From: Acanthosepion esculentum
Lineage: Eukaryota > Mollusca > Cephalopoda > Sepiida > Sepiidae
Direction: 5' to 3'
NCBI GenBank assembly: GCA_964036315.1
Contig: OZ038482.1
Coordinates: 12,367,989-12,431,988 of the forward strand
DNA: 64,000 nt
In this document: piece after piece, positions 31,870 through 43,180 of the stretch
How the letters are laid out: every line of letters starts with the position of its first letter
Numbering within the stretch: position 1 is the stretch's first letter
Made by a program: the position numbers and the translations under genes
Notes under the pieces: model-generated
Told to the model about the DNA's origin: nothing
What the model saw: the letters and a program-made list of their open reading frames with translations, nothing else
Databases searched by the model: none

Positions 31870-33510
31870 TCTCAATCTTAATTCTTGAGGGTCTTCTAAG
31901 ATTCCACCTTCTACGAAAAGGTGTGAATAATTCTTAGCTCGCTCCAAGAACTCCACTATGTTGATTACACAACTAGGGGAGAGGACTTCCAACAAGAGGG
32001 CGATTCCCCAGCCTCTGCATTTTGTTTCTTGTCTTTGTTTTGGCTTCCGTAGAATTGATCTTGTTTGGGTAATTATCCTTTAGTGGTGTATTAGTCAAAA
32101 CAGGGTACTCCATGTTATCTTCGTTCAGTGGGGCCTTTTTTTTATAGAAAACAAATGTTTCTTCACTGACCTCTTAAAGTCCGCCATAATAAATAAGAAA
32201 TAAAAATAGAAACACAAAAATAGAATGGAAGACAACAATTCAAACGAAAAAAACAAAAACAAATGCTATACGAACAAAGACCTAAATAAATTACACAAAA
32301 GAAGGTAAACTATAAAGAAAATGCTTCAAATAATTTTTTTTTTAAATAAACATAAAAGTAAAAAATGACAAGTTACAAAATATGAAACGATACTAAAACA
32401 AAAAATTCAAGATGGTAGCTAAAAAAATAATGGTTTGCCGATAAATGAAATACGAATATAGAAAACAGAAAAGTAAGATTAAATAAACACAAAGAATTAG
32501 AACAAATATGGAAACAGAAGAATTAAACAATTAGAACACTTAATGGATATTTAAAAGGACGAAAAAAGAAAAAATAAAGTCTGATGACAAAGGAAAAAAA
32601 ACACTCTGGAAGCGGGGTATATAAAATTAAAAACGAAAATTAAATTAAAAAGACTTTAAACATAAAAATCAAAACTAATAATAGAAGAATAAATATAAAA
32701 TAAAGGAAAAAAATGGGAAATTAATAAATTGAAAAAAGTGAGAAAAAAAATCAAATTTTCGAATAGGTCAGTCAAAAGAACATAAACGGTAGAATAAATT
32801 TGAACTTAATGGAATTTGAAGTACAAAAAAGAATTTCAAGCATGGCAGTAATATGGTCTTGTACAATCTAGTACGGACTATAGAACTAATTAAGAAAGAT
32901 TCCGATCGGCTCACTGTCGAGGATGAATGACATTTCATATTATTGCTAACTTTGTTCACATGTTAGGCTCAGAGAGGCTTGTCAGATTTTGGCGGAATTA
33001 TTTTTTGGTCAGGTCAAGAACTAGGTTGATGTTCTTCGAATATAACTTAAATGTTAAGTGACCAATTTGAAGTTGAGATTTTCTGAAAATATTTATTAAG
33101 CTGAATAAGCTCTGTGATCCACTTTTTGTACGAAAATTTATATTGATAAAAAAGGTGGTAGCGGGATGCTAAAATATGGTTTGTATGTGATAAAAAAAGA
33201 AAAAGTAAATAACCTTGAATGACATAGCAAAGTTCCATGAGAGTAAATGAAACAGACATCTTTTTAAATCTGGTTGCAAAAGAGAATTGTAGTGGCAAAG
33301 AATTTATGTAATAATCAATGAATCCACAGGGTTTAATCATGAGACCTGGTAATTTGCGTGTTACGTTTTTCCCACAAACAATTTTTAAAAGAGAAGTCGT
33401 TCAAAATTATGCAACACCAAAACAAGAACAAATAACACAATTTACTGAACGAGAAAACAACTTGAATAATTATTATACATATTATATACAAGTTTGTGAT
33501 TTATAATAGT
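31870..33510. other. No recognisable gene; A-rich
   Basis: Strongly A-rich on the plus strand from about 32150 to 32760. Short open frames lack any signature. Confidence 0.5.
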
Positions 33511-33516
33511 TTGTTC

Positions 33517-33612
33517 GTATCAGGTCGATTCAGTTGAGGTTGAATGTTCGTACTGAATCTGTGTGTGTGTGTGAGAGAGAGAGTTCATATCAGGTCGATT
33601 CAGTTGAGGTTA
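33517..33612. repeat. Short direct repeat around a (GT)n(GA)n run
   Basis: ATCAGGTCGATTCAGTTGAG occurs at about 33519 and again at about 33590, separated by GTGTGTGTGTGAGAGAGAG. Confidence 0.75.
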
Positions 33613-34566
33613 TTTGTTCGTAAAAGATGTGTGTGCAATTAAAGGGAAAAGATAATTCGTATCTTTAAGTGATTTGAGGCAATATTTCTTTGGTAATAGT
33701 TGAACGGGAAGAAGTCAACTTTATATAATATTAGCTCAAGCGTCTTTCAATGAGTTTGCTTATTCAGGTTAGCTGAGTTTCATAGAGACAGATTTGGAGA
33801 GACATTCGCAGATCGACGAAACGTGTTTGTCGGTTCGGATCTTCACGCAAACTGATAATTTCCAAGAAACAGCGCATTCCATTCCGTTTCGAAGTTCACG
33901 CCTTGGTGGGAACATGTATCAACCGACCTGATTGGTTGACTGTGTCAACAGACCTGATTTGCCAATCTTGCTACGAACGATTCATTTAGTATTTTGGTGG
34001 TGTCCACGGTGTATGGACTATCCCAACAGAATGAGTTGAGTATTTTTAGGTGCAAAGAATCTTTTATAGGTGGGAAAGGTTTTTGTTGCATGCTGGGAAA
34101 TTTTTATTTTATTAATGTCTCTACAGATTTTTATGTGGTTGATTAGACCAAAATGAAAACTGTATACTTTCAACAAATGAAGCATTTGTAAAGACCTAGA
34201 TGTTAGTAGAGGAAGCATTCTGCATGTGGCATCTTTGATGTCATTTCCCTGCCTGATGAACCAACATTGTTCCTGTGGCTCTAAAAATAATTACGCGGAT
34301 ATGTTGTGAACACACATTGCCAGAAAATCTTTTCACCCAATCCTGTGAAAGTGATGTAAAGTAATTTTTAGAGAGCAAATTCTTACTCTTGTTGAGGAAT
34401 GTGTGAAGATGTTAAGAGATATCAGAAGGTTTAAAATTGTGCGTGTTCAATAATCTTCCATCCACAACAATTAATAAAAGACAAAAATAATGATTTAAAA
34501 CATAACAATTGAATTTATTAAGTATTTGATGTACATGCATGTGAACTGAAAAGGTTGGACAGAGTT

Positions 34567-35071
34567 GTGTCCCTTAGACCGGGTAATAGTTGTACCTAAG
34601 CTCATAACGAATAAGTTGATTATTTAGAAGATTGTACTTGCGTGAAGTTGATGTACAGTTCTTTACTTATTTAGTAGTGAATATTTCTGTTCACTTTAGG
34701 TAAGCAAAGTTTGTTTTAAGTTCGAAAGGTTCTTTAATGTATGACTGCGTTAGTCAAAGACGGGAGTTCCTTGAGCGTTACATTTTGGCAATGTGTGAGT
34801 GGTTGAAATTGGTTGTTGTCGTTGTGGTTTGCTCGGGTCTGGACTGCTGTGTGACACGTGTTCTTGGGTTTTTATACCGTCTCAATAGGCTCCGGGAAGA
34901 ATGGCGCGTAAAATGATCGTGCGCGTTGGAGCGATCTGATTGGTCGATGTTGACCAATCAGCAAGCTGGATTTACGGTGATTGACCAATGGATGCTTGTG
35001 ATTACTTTGTTGGTAAAATCGTAACGAGGAGTGCATTTCCAGCGGAGGGTAAAATGGCTGTCGTGGAAGAT
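34567..35071 (-). repeat. Putative solo LTR (gypsy-like)
   Basis: On the minus strand a purine-rich AGAGATAGGAGAG immediately precedes TGTGGAATCTTCC at 35071. Inside are CCAAT-type boxes (GACCAATCAG, GATTGGTC near 34940-34970) and a TATA box (GGTATAAAAACCC near 34875), with a long leader to about 34567 (GGACACA). This is LTR architecture (PPT, TG, CCAAT, TATA). No second copy is in the window. Confidence 0.5.
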
Positions 35072-35799
35072 TCCACACTCTCCTATCTCTGACTTAAAGG
35101 TTAGCCCACCTCAAAACATTCTGATGATGGGGTTGGTTATGAACTGGCCCAGTCATTAGCCAACTATTTTAATTTACTAGGGAAGATATTACATGCCTTC
35201 AGAATGGGGCCCCAATGTGGTTCCTCTATTTAACTAAGTGTAATTCTAATGTATTTCATTCATGTGTAAAAACTTAGTTTGTTACCAAAATATTAATTTC
35301 AATGTTATCAAAATTTTTTGATTGAAAACCACACATTTCCCATTATGTATATAGATACAAAATTTATGAAGTCTTGATGTAAAAACTTATATCAAGCATA
35401 TGGTGGCAGAGCAAAGAAGAAACGGCGGAGGTTTAAGAAATAAACAATTACATTAACATAAAAATACAACAAATAGTAAATTGGTGTAAATGTCTCTCCC
35501 TGAAAGAAAGATAAGTAGAATCGTAAAAGTGGCCCGCCAATGCACAGTTGACTGAATTTTTAGTTCAGTCTTGGGTTTCAAAGCATTCACATTTGCCCAG
35601 TGATGAAAATTTGTGTAACATGAATCAGAAGATCTGGTTTTAGGAAGATTATAACAAGATCAATATAGCGCTTCGGTTTGTTGAGGGTGCAAAGAAGTCC
35701 CTCAGACAAATAATAAAAGGAAAATGCACTACAAATAAAGCAAAATAAACTTTTGTTTATTTTCGTAAAAAAAAAAATATAAGAATTATTTTTTTTTGT

Positions 35800-36320
35800 A
35801 CAAAAATGAAATTGTCCGTAAAGCAGTGGAAGAAAAGGAGAAAGAAAGGCACTGGGAATGTGAGAGGGAAAAGGTAGGACGATGTGTAGCGAGCAAGATG
35901 AAAGAAAGTGAGGGTGAAGGAATGTTCACTGATACGCGATACTGCCTGTTGTGTGAACTGCTGAATTCTCTGTGTGTGTGTGTGTGTGTTCGAAGCTGTC
36001 CGTGTCGCTTTGATGTCGGCTTGTCGCTGTTCTCCCTCTGGTCTGATGAGAGTTTCTACCTTCCTTATATCTGAATGATAAGGCTCCGGGGAGATTAAGA
36101 AATGGGTTTCTTATGTCGAGCCCTGATTGGTCAATAAATCATATTTTTTTACCACGTGGTGTGCTTTTCACTACGTCCGAACTTTTGGGTGCGCCATTCT
36201 TGTTTTTGACCCCACAGGGTATGGTGAGAAGTGAATTCCCGCGCAGTTGTATTTTTTTGATACCCGTGGTGTGAATTAATTTTCATTGTGTGTATAGAAA
36301 ATAAAATAAGAAACAGCACA
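35800..36320 (-). repeat. gypsy-type 3' LTR following a polypurine tract
   Basis: It starts TGTGCTGTTTCTTATTTT at 36320 on the minus strand, right after a polypurine tract. It contains GACCAATCAG, a TATA-like CAGATATAAGGAAGG near 36070 and a CA-repeat leader. Its first 90 bp recur at 37335-37424. The 3' end is not defined; AATAAAC near 35755 may be the polyadenylation signal. Confidence 0.6.
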
Positions 36321-36333
36321 ATACTCCCCCCAG
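36321..36333 (-). promoter_or_regulatory. Polypurine tract
   Basis: CTGGGGGGAGTAT directly upstream of the TGTGCTG LTR start, the normal plus-strand priming site of LTR retroelements. Confidence 0.65.
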
Positions 36334-36475
36334 ATTGGAAAATATATGAAAGATATATGGTGATGGGGGGTAGAGTTCTCGTTGTTAATTGTTGCTTGTA
36401 TCAGAAGGTAGATAAATAGTAGCAGTCCTTCGGGACAGCCGCTAGTTTGGCCTAAAGGTTCAACAAGCAATCAAA

Positions 36476-36487
36476 TTGGGGTCACCA
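36476..36487 (-). promoter_or_regulatory. gypsy-type primer-binding site
   Basis: TGGTGACCCCAA at the LTR end matches the TGGTGACCCC class of primer sites common in metazoan gypsy elements. It is followed after only ~140 bp by a polypurine tract, so the coding region between has been deleted or replaced. Confidence 0.6.
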
Positions 36488-36900
36488 TAACATAAACAAA
36501 ATAACATACGAAAGAGAAGGGTATATCAAAAACACTTTGTATTTAAATGCAACATCAATGAATAGTACAATGTTTCTTGATTTACACGCACAAAGTCCGT
36601 TACAAAATGTTCATTCATAGAAGAGAAATCCGATTATTAAAAGAATATAAGTGTCTTTTGTTAATACTTAAGTTCATGACGTGCTGGTCACAGGAGATGA
36701 AAGGTGAGGTCAATGGGTTGGTAGGAGTCCTTTGATATCTCCGTTGGTGAAGGAAGGCTGAAGGCATCGGGTTTGATGGGTGAGAAAAGCGTAGCGACAT
36801 TCACTGACGGTACTTCAAAGCTTTCTCTCCTAGAAGTGAATTTATCGCTCTATTTATGTGTGCCCATCGGATCAGAGTCAGTCTGCTGAAACAAACTGTT
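36488..36900 (-). repeat. Putative 5' LTR of a second gypsy element
   Basis: Minus strand: a TATA-like CATAAATAGAGCG near 36853, a long leader, and an end directly before the primer-binding site TGGTGACCCCAA. It has no sequence in common with the LTR at 36320. The outer boundary is inferred. Confidence 0.5.
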
Positions 36901-37014
36901 GGGTATGGCGCGGAGCCGTTTAATTGGTGGAAATTGCTTATTATTCTTTTTATTTCTTTTTAATTTTCCCCCGGAAATTCTGCGTGGAGCCGGGTGCGCA
37001 AAGACCAGTATTGG

Positions 37015-37330
37015 TCATTTGCTGTCTAAACCTCTGAGGGTTAATATCCGGTCCTTCGCTTGCTCCGTGCCACCACAGATACATATGTTTTTCAATGTGA
37101 TAGATTCGTTAAAATGTTTCGGCCAGTGGACTTTTCTGACGGTTTTCGTTGTAGGTGTGATGTCAGTATTTAGTTTTTCAGCTTCCTCATTTTCTGTGTG
37201 AATATGTGTTTGTGGAGGTATTGTATGAGGTTGTTCCTCGATGTACACTGGTTTAATGCGATCAATAGCGATATTATCTTTCTTTTCTCATAATAGTAAA
37301 ATATTTTTCATGCCTGTCCAGAACTTGATA
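37015..37330 (-). pseudogene. pol: gypsy integrase C-terminal tail
   Basis: Minus strand: PYQVLDRHEKYFTI, after a frameshift KDNIAIDRIKPVYIEEQPHT, then a Thr/Pro-rich tail and VRKVHWPKHFNESI. This is the standard end of a gypsy polyprotein (GPY..L.R..K.F.I......D..S.DR.KP......, ending with a basic RxVHWPxxF). Upstream it abuts, with no integrase core between, a 90-bp copy of the LTR start at 37335-37424. This indicates a deletion or recombination joint. Confidence 0.75.
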
Positions 37331-37334
37331 TGGA

Positions 37335-37424
37335 GTGAATTCCCGTGCAGTTGTATTTTTTTGATACCCGTGGTGTGAATTAATTTTCATTGCGTGTATG
37401 GAAAATAAAATAAGGAACAGCACA
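37335..37424 (-). repeat. 90-bp copy of the LTR start
   Basis: Nearly identical to 36231-36320 (first 90 bp of the TGTGCTG LTR), same strand, offset 1104 bp. It is truncated exactly where the integrase tail begins. Confidence 0.85.
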
Positions 37425-37429
37425 GGTTA

Positions 37430-38580
37430 AACTAAAACATTTTTACTAAATATATAATCCAGTTACAGTTGTGCGTTTAATTGATTTTCTAAAATACTCA
37501 TTCAACTTTCAGTCTCGTATATCTTAAATTAAAAATTTTAAAACTTATATTGCTAAAAACATAAAAGAAATTTGATGGTTTCATAGAATTTATATTTGCA
37601 AATCTTCAATGATTCTTTCCTGCTTACTCTTATTTTTATTTTTAAGGGAAACAAACGGAATTAGAAGTTATAAATTTGGAATTATCTCCCTTTGACTTCC
37701 ATATTTTTCTTTTCTTTCGTCAATTAAAAAATTCTGATTTAATTAGTAATTACTTATTCTTCAGATTAACATTTTAATATTGCCACACCACTATGTCTTT
37801 TAAAATGTACAGAAAAAACTGAATCTAAACTTTTTTCTTTCTCTTTTTTTCATTTTTTCCTCCTTTTCTTCCCGTTTTTCCCCCCCTTTGTTTTTTTTTT
37901 TTCTTTCTTTGTTTTTTTCTCCCCCTTTGTTTTTTCTTTCTTTCTCCCCTTAAGACGATTTTTAACAATTCTGCATATGTACCATTCTATTTAAATGTGG
38001 CAATGCTAAGGAGAAAATTAAAAAAAAAACAAAAAAATCTGTTTTGGGAGAACGAAGCTGGCCTCTAATTTTTTTTAATTTTTTGTTTGTTTTTCTTGAT
38101 TATTTTTTAAAAAGAAATTGTATAAATGTTGTTTTTTTTTTTTTTTTTGTTTTCTTGATTATTTATTTTACTTACAATAAAATTCACAATATTTGAATAT
38201 TGTATGTTTTAAATTAACTTTTCTGTTGACTTAAGATTGCAAGAATTTCTGTGATATGTGGTACCAATTTTTTATATTTGTATCTATATTTTCTTTAATA
38301 AAATGTTAAATTTTTAATTTTTTCTGGTGTCTTTTTTTTGTTTTGTTTTTTTGTTTCTCAGAATTTGGTTTGGAATTGGTAATTTATCAATGTTAGTATT
38401 TTAGATTTGCTAAATGACATCTTAGCAATTTCAAGAAATTCTCTTGTAAGTATATTTATTTATATTTTCTAATGAGTTAAATTTACTTCAACTATGCAGG
38501 TTGATCTGATAGTAATGTTTCTATTTTGTTTTGACCCCTGATATCAAAGGTAGATGTTGGTATGTCAAAATTTGGACATT
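37430..38580. other. No recognisable gene; AT-rich with T/C-rich runs
   Basis: Low-complexity AT-rich DNA with a pyrimidine tract at about 37830-37950 and T runs near 38130. Confidence 0.5.
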
Positions 38581-38593
38581 TGTGTCAATAACC

Positions 38594-38641
38594 CTCTACC
38601 CCTTTTCTTTTGCCCTTTGTGTTTGGCAAAAGAGGGGTATG
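38594..38641. repeat. Imperfect hairpin
   Basis: CTACCCCTTTTCTTTTGCC and GGCAAAAGAGGGGTA are inverted around a ~10-base loop, with one small bulge. It may be chance or a small foldback; no transcript evidence can be drawn from the sequence. Confidence 0.5.
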
Positions 38642-38756
38642 ACATGAAAGTCTGAGGCAGAGGTGATCTGATTAATCATAAGGGTGTGTCTTTTAACTAT
38701 AAAATCTTGGCTTCATCACCACCACCACCATTCTCTACCTGCAGTGGCTGCTTCCC

Positions 38757-39083
38757 TTGTCTATTGGAAATCTGTATATAAATAGTAGCTGTATTGATGC
38801 TGCTTTATTATTTGCCTTAATTATATCAAAAACTGTAAACCTACGATGGGAACCTCACTCCGTTTTCCACCAAACGGCCAATGACTATCCCACATTGTGT
38901 CTGTTTGTACTACTCTGCAACAAAAACTGGGAAAGGGCCTACTGCATATTCACCAGAGAGAGAAAACAAAAAGCAAACACCACATCGAGAAATGAGAACT
39001 TTAACTCTGTCTTCAACATTATAAAATGGATTTTATTCCTTGCTTTGCTTACTCTTGGGACGACTTCTACCATGTCAATCTAA
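38757..39083 (+). CDS. Unrecognised ORF, 108 codons
   Basis: Open frame starting MSIGNLYINSSCIDAALLFA with a hydrophobic C-terminal segment (IIKWILFLALLTLGTTSTMS). I recognise no domain. Length and composition are compatible with chance in AT-rich DNA; it is recorded because it is the longest unexplained frame here. Confidence 0.15.
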   Translation: MSIGNLYINSSCIDAALLFALIISKTVNLRWEPHSVFHQTANDYPTLCLFVLLCNKNWERAYCIFTRERKQKANTTSRNENFNSVFNIIKWILFLALLTLGTTSTMSI

Positions 39084-39799
39084 CAGCTTAGCTCTTCCCT
39101 TCTAAGAATCCTCTACCCATTTTACACATCACGGTATGTGGATGACAACATGAATGGGTGGCATTGGAACTACCTGAGAAGCAAGTTTGTCCCTTGCCAA
39201 AACTAGAACTTGCTTTCTCAATTCTAAGCATAACTATTAAGATAGACTTGCAATTGGAACCGGCTTTGTTGTCACTTTCAGTCATTGTTTGTAGCCATAA
39301 ACAGAATTGATTGTGGTGCAATTTGAACCTGAGCCTCACAGTAATCAGTTGAGGTTAATTTATCTAAGTAAAATGAAAATAGACAAGCCAGGATGTAGGT
39401 AGTGACACTATTTGCGTATGCTTATGTGAATATAATCCAAACACCTGGATTGATTACTTGGGGAGAGAATAAAGGAGCAAACGAGATTGACACCGGGAAG
39501 TGGGGGGGACTCCTTAACGGTGTTTCTAAGGACAGTCAGGGTGAGCAAGTAACTGAGACAAGTGACCGTGTTTCTTTTCTTTTGTCTTGAACTTCACTTT
39601 CTTTTTACAGCACTTATTCTGACACATGGTCTCAATGGGGTACCCAATGAGGATCAAACACACTAGCACAGATATTTACTAAGTTTAATCTGGTTTACTT
39701 GCTTGTGATTTTATTTAAGTTTTCCTAAAATTAGGCAAGATTATTTTGATCAGTATATTTTTCTCTTTCTCTCTCATATATGATTCTCTAAGCATGGCT

Positions 39800-39915
39800 T
39801 AGATGTGGCAGAAGGCCAAAAGTATTGGGCACTCAATGAGGATCGAACTCACTACTCAGTTGTAATTGATCTAGCAAGACAAGCTTTCTAACCATTACAC
39901 CACGTCAAGGTGCCT
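39800..39915 (-). repeat. tRNA-derived SINE copy
   Basis: Minus strand has a Pol III A-box-like TGGTGTAATGGTTAG and B box GAGTTCGATCC about 50 bases apart. A body with TTTGGCCTTCTGCCACATCT follows. A close relative lies at 60655-60770. A shorter piece of the same type may lie at 39615-39665. Confidence 0.65.
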
Positions 39916-39993
39916 ATATATATATTTGAATTGGACATAGTCCGACAATTTATTTAAAGACATTTATGATATGTTTAACGTTCTTTTTATAGA

Positions 39994-40386
39994 TACAAGT
40001 ATTTAAGCAAATGCTCTGTTTTATAATAAACAGTATTAAATAACATTTACCGGCCTGAATGTCTGAGAAATTTTCATAGAAAATATATAACAAAAATATA
40101 TGACGTCATTTGTTTACATTTGATACGCTAGAGCAGATATGAATAGAAGAGATTTATGGAAGATTTAAGTTTAAAGATAGTAAAATCGACCTTGCTAACC
40201 AGACGCTTCTGTGGCCGAACGGTTAAGGCACATCACGCGAAATGACGGTTCCGTATAGGATACAGGTTCGATTCCTGTCGGAGAATGAAAATTTTCTATG
40301 AAAATTTCTCGGACATTCAGGCCGGTAAATGTTATTTAATACTGTTTATTATAAAACACAGAGCATTTGCTTAAATATTTGTTTAA
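39994..40386. repeat. ~95-bp inverted repeat enclosing a tRNA-Ser-like sequence
   Basis: The left arm (39994-40087) and right arm (40288-40386) are reverse complements with few mismatches. Both include the run AAATAACATTTACCGGCCTG or its complement. The ~200-bp centre contains the tRNA-like sequence at 40205-40286. It could be a foldback or MITE-type element that carries a tRNA gene, or the product of an inverted duplication. Confidence 0.88.
40205..40286 (+). tRNA. tRNA-Ser(CGA)-like sequence, possibly pseudogene or SINE head
   Basis: A box TGGCCGAACGGTTAAGGC and B box GGTTCGATTCC are present. The T stem is perfect (ACAGG/CCTGT). The anticodon arm is imperfect but folds with loop CGCGAAA, which puts CGA in the anticodon position. 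A short variable-arm stem (TCC/GGA) fits class II tRNA-Ser. The acceptor stem has 5 of 7 pairs, so it may be a pseudogene. It sits in the loop of a large inverted repeat. Confidence 0.5.
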
Positions 40387-40420
40387 AACAAACTTCCGAA
40401 TACAGTTATTCAATTAATTT

Positions 40421-40447
40421 CTGAGGAAGGACCGAGGCGGTCTGAAA
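40421..40447 (+). ncRNA. Hammerhead-like core (degenerate)
   Basis: CTGAGGA, stem II GGACCG-AGG-CGGTCT, then GAAA. The following TATCAAA should be C-NNN-G-U-H in the short stem III; U16.1 is lost (A), and I find no convincing stem I. It lies just right of the tRNA-containing inverted repeat. Confidence 0.4.
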
Positions 40448-40554
40448 TATCAAATATATAAAAACATAAATAAATACTTTCACAAAAAAAAAAAAAAAAA
40501 ACACCTAATTTTTTTTTTCTTTTAATTTACAACTTTTCAGTAGTTTTATCCATA

Positions 40555-40580
40555 TATATATATATATATATATATATATG
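40555..40580. repeat. (AT)n microsatellite
   Basis: About 13 AT units. Confidence 0.95.
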
Positions 40581-40707
40581 CTCATTATCTATCTACATGC
40601 CGCCTTCCTTTGAACTGTTGTGTTCAAGAATGTCCATGCTGTTTAACACTTGTCATGTCTTTTTTTTCTTCTTCTTTATCACCTCTGTACTGACCTCATG
40701 TTGAACT

Positions 40708-40920
40708 TTGCATATCCTCACAAGCCATGATGTTCTCTTCACCTGTTTTTTTGTTGTCAACACTATCAATTCTTACATTTTGCACAATTCAAGCTGTATG
40801 TATGTCTCTGTCTGTCTGTCTATCTATCTTGTTGACAATGAAAAGACACTAGTAGTAAAAGGAATCATTGATTGGGAGAAAACAGGTGAAGAGAACATCA
40901 TGGCTTGTGAGGATATGCAA
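40708..40920. repeat. Foldback repeat with perfect 42-bp arms
   Basis: 40708-40749 and 40879-40920 are perfect reverse complements (TTGCATATCCTCACAAGCCA... and its complement). The 129-bp centre includes a TCTG/TCTA microsatellite. The next 45 bp (40751-40795) are inverted with one mismatch at 41428-41472. Confidence 0.93.
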
Positions 40921-41240
40921 TGCATGTCAGTCAGTCATAAATTGTGCTAAGTTTTAGTGTTTCCTTTATGTTCTGCCGGTCTTCTTTTTAAAAGGTGGCT
41001 AATCTAGCCTCTTGTGTATTTTCTTATTTTTAAATGAAAATCTTTCGTAGATTTTAGTATTTATCAATTACTAAATTTAGCTGAGTGTAGCATAGTGGTG
41101 GGGAGAAACGGCTGACCTGCCTTGAAAATGTGCATTTGCAATGTTTTATTTTACCTGAATTTGAATGCTGATATCTGGTACCAGTGGAGAAGTATGAGAG
41201 GTTCTGAAAAGTTCTCAGCTCAACAAACTTCCTAAAATCT

Positions 41241-41274
<34 letters not shown>

Positions 41275-41427
41275 AAGGGCCTCTTGATTCAGCTGTGAAC
41301 TTAGTTGCACTTTAATTTTAATAAATTTTTTTTTTTTCCCTAATTAATCTGAAAATGGCAGATTTCTTTAAACACCCCCCACCTTGCTGTAGACAACTTG
41401 TTTGGCTATCACAAGCTATAATCCTAA

Positions 41428-41472
41428 AGCTTGAATTGTGCAAAATGTAATAATTGATAGTGTTGACAACAA
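41428..41472. repeat. Inverted copy of 40751-40795
   Basis: 45 bp, one mismatch, inverted, about 630 bp away. It starts AGCTTGAATTGTGCAAAATG. The adjacent arm of the first foldback is not continued here. Confidence 0.9.
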
Positions 41473-41479
41473 AAAGCAT

Positions 41480-42270
41480 GAAAACCTATACAAGAACAGG
41501 AAAATAAACAGTAGATACCTACAAAGATTTCCTAAAAAAAAAAATAAAAAAAAGTATGACATGATGAAAAAGGCCCCAAATTAATTGTCTAAATCTTTAT
41601 TATTAAGAAGACTAAAGTATTTTTTGATTATTTTATTAAATTTTTTAATTCTTTCTAGCACATACAAATCTTTCGTTAAATCTTGTCATTGGCTGGGCCA
41701 AAGATTAATATCGAGATTTTTAGCAACTTTTTGGTGTTAAAAACTCATTGTTTGAGAAATTCTTGCCAAAATCAAATAATTATTGGATTTTAATTAAATT
41801 TTTAGGACTTATTCACAAATTTTTTTTTTATACATCTGTTACCCACAATTACTTAATTTTATGAAATTTTGCGAAAATTAAAATTTCAACCTCTTCATAT
41901 TTATATTAGTTAAAAGCAGGAGTCCTTGGAGAAGTTAAATTTAATTTATCGTAAAGCAGAAACACTGTTTGCTAAAACTCTGTTCTGAATCGTAAAATAA
42001 AAAATGCAATAAAACTATAACATTATTTAATTAGAAAAAGCTTTTAATTGCTTTTATAATAAATAAGATATATTAAGGACACTATTGTTTTAAAAGATGT
42101 TTTTCAATTCATAATGAATTTTTACAAGAATTGTTTTCATTTTTAAAAATTTTAATTAGAAAAATTTATTAAGTTTTAAATCTTAAAATTTTTCTATTAA
42201 TTTCAGTGGTTTTGATATTAAGTTAAAAATATATTATCAAAAAGCTTAAAAAATCATCAAACAGACACAC
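41480..42270. other. No recognisable gene
   Basis: Very AT-rich; no open frame or repeat of note. Confidence 0.5.
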
Positions 42271-42278
42271 ACACACAC

Positions 42279-42428
42279 ACACATTTCATTAAAAATGACT
42301 GACAAGGTGCTTTTATTTAGTTTTTTTATATTTCTCCTGTGGTCTAATAAAGTTTAGACCGCATGAGAAATTATATAAAAAAACTAAATAAAAGCACCTT
42401 GTCTGTCGTTTTTAATGAAATGTGCATG
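42279..42428. repeat. Long near-perfect hairpin (MITE-like foldback)
   Basis: Arms of about 56 bp start with CACATTTCATTAAAAA and differ by a few bases. They continue into an inner perfect stem GGTCTAA/TTAGACC with a 5-6-base loop at about 42341-42360. The whole ~150-bp unit folds on itself. It is flanked by (AC)n and (AT)n, and I see no clear target duplication. Confidence 0.88.
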
Positions 42429-43129
42429 AAAGAAGGATTGCTGCCTAAATACACATATATATATATATATATATATATAAAAAGAATTTTAATTTTGTGT
42501 GGATTTTTGTGGATACGGTTATTCATAAACATTATCAGAAAATAAGACCAGAAAGTATCTAAAATTCAATAAGACATTAAATTATGGAGAATATTTTACT
42601 AAATTAAGATTGCTGAGTATTTAAAAATTTATACAAAAAAGACACACATATCATTTTCTTAAATTATGTTTTACAGATAGTCTCCATAGAACGACATTAG
42701 ATATGTTGTTAAATTGTCAACACATCAAAACAGCTGTCTGTCTGTTTAAAAATACAGCTTTGTCTGGTTAAAAAATAAATAAATTTCTGTGATATTTTAA
42801 ACTTAAGTAAATAATATTTGTTTTTTAAATTTTATTAATTATACTTTAAATCAGCTAATATTCCTCAGTTTCAGCAAAATTTTAACTTTAAGGTGGGGAG
42901 GCATAAGGTCAGAATCAAAAATATACTTGTGGGTATGTCTCGATTAACCAATTGAAAGTCAGATCTCGGCTAAATAGAAAAATAAGGTCAGAGGGTGGAG
43001 GTGGGCGAGTTATTTTTTTCATGTCACGATAATATGCCCCATCCCCCTTAACTTTCAGCAGAGAGGTAACAATTTGTTTTTTTAATTTCCCTAAGAAAAT
43101 CATTTTTATCACCAGTTACCAACAATCGC

Positions 43130-43180
43130 CTGAGGAAGTACAATCATATTATTGAAACATGAAAGTTTTTGTGTAGCAAT
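43130..43180 (+). ncRNA. Hammerhead-like core relative (degenerate)
   Basis: CTGAGGA .. ATTGAAACATG ..TTTTTGTGTAGCA follows the same order as the better motif at 55706-55759 (CTGAGGA..ATTGAAACATGGTT..ATTTGTGTAGCA). Stem II is weak and the cleavage-site region reads AAA, so it is a decayed relative. Confidence 0.35.

Noticed and set aside
36899..37201. 100-codon plus-strand ORF with hydrophobic N-terminus
   Set aside because: It is antisense to the gypsy integrase tail, which has clear family motifs.
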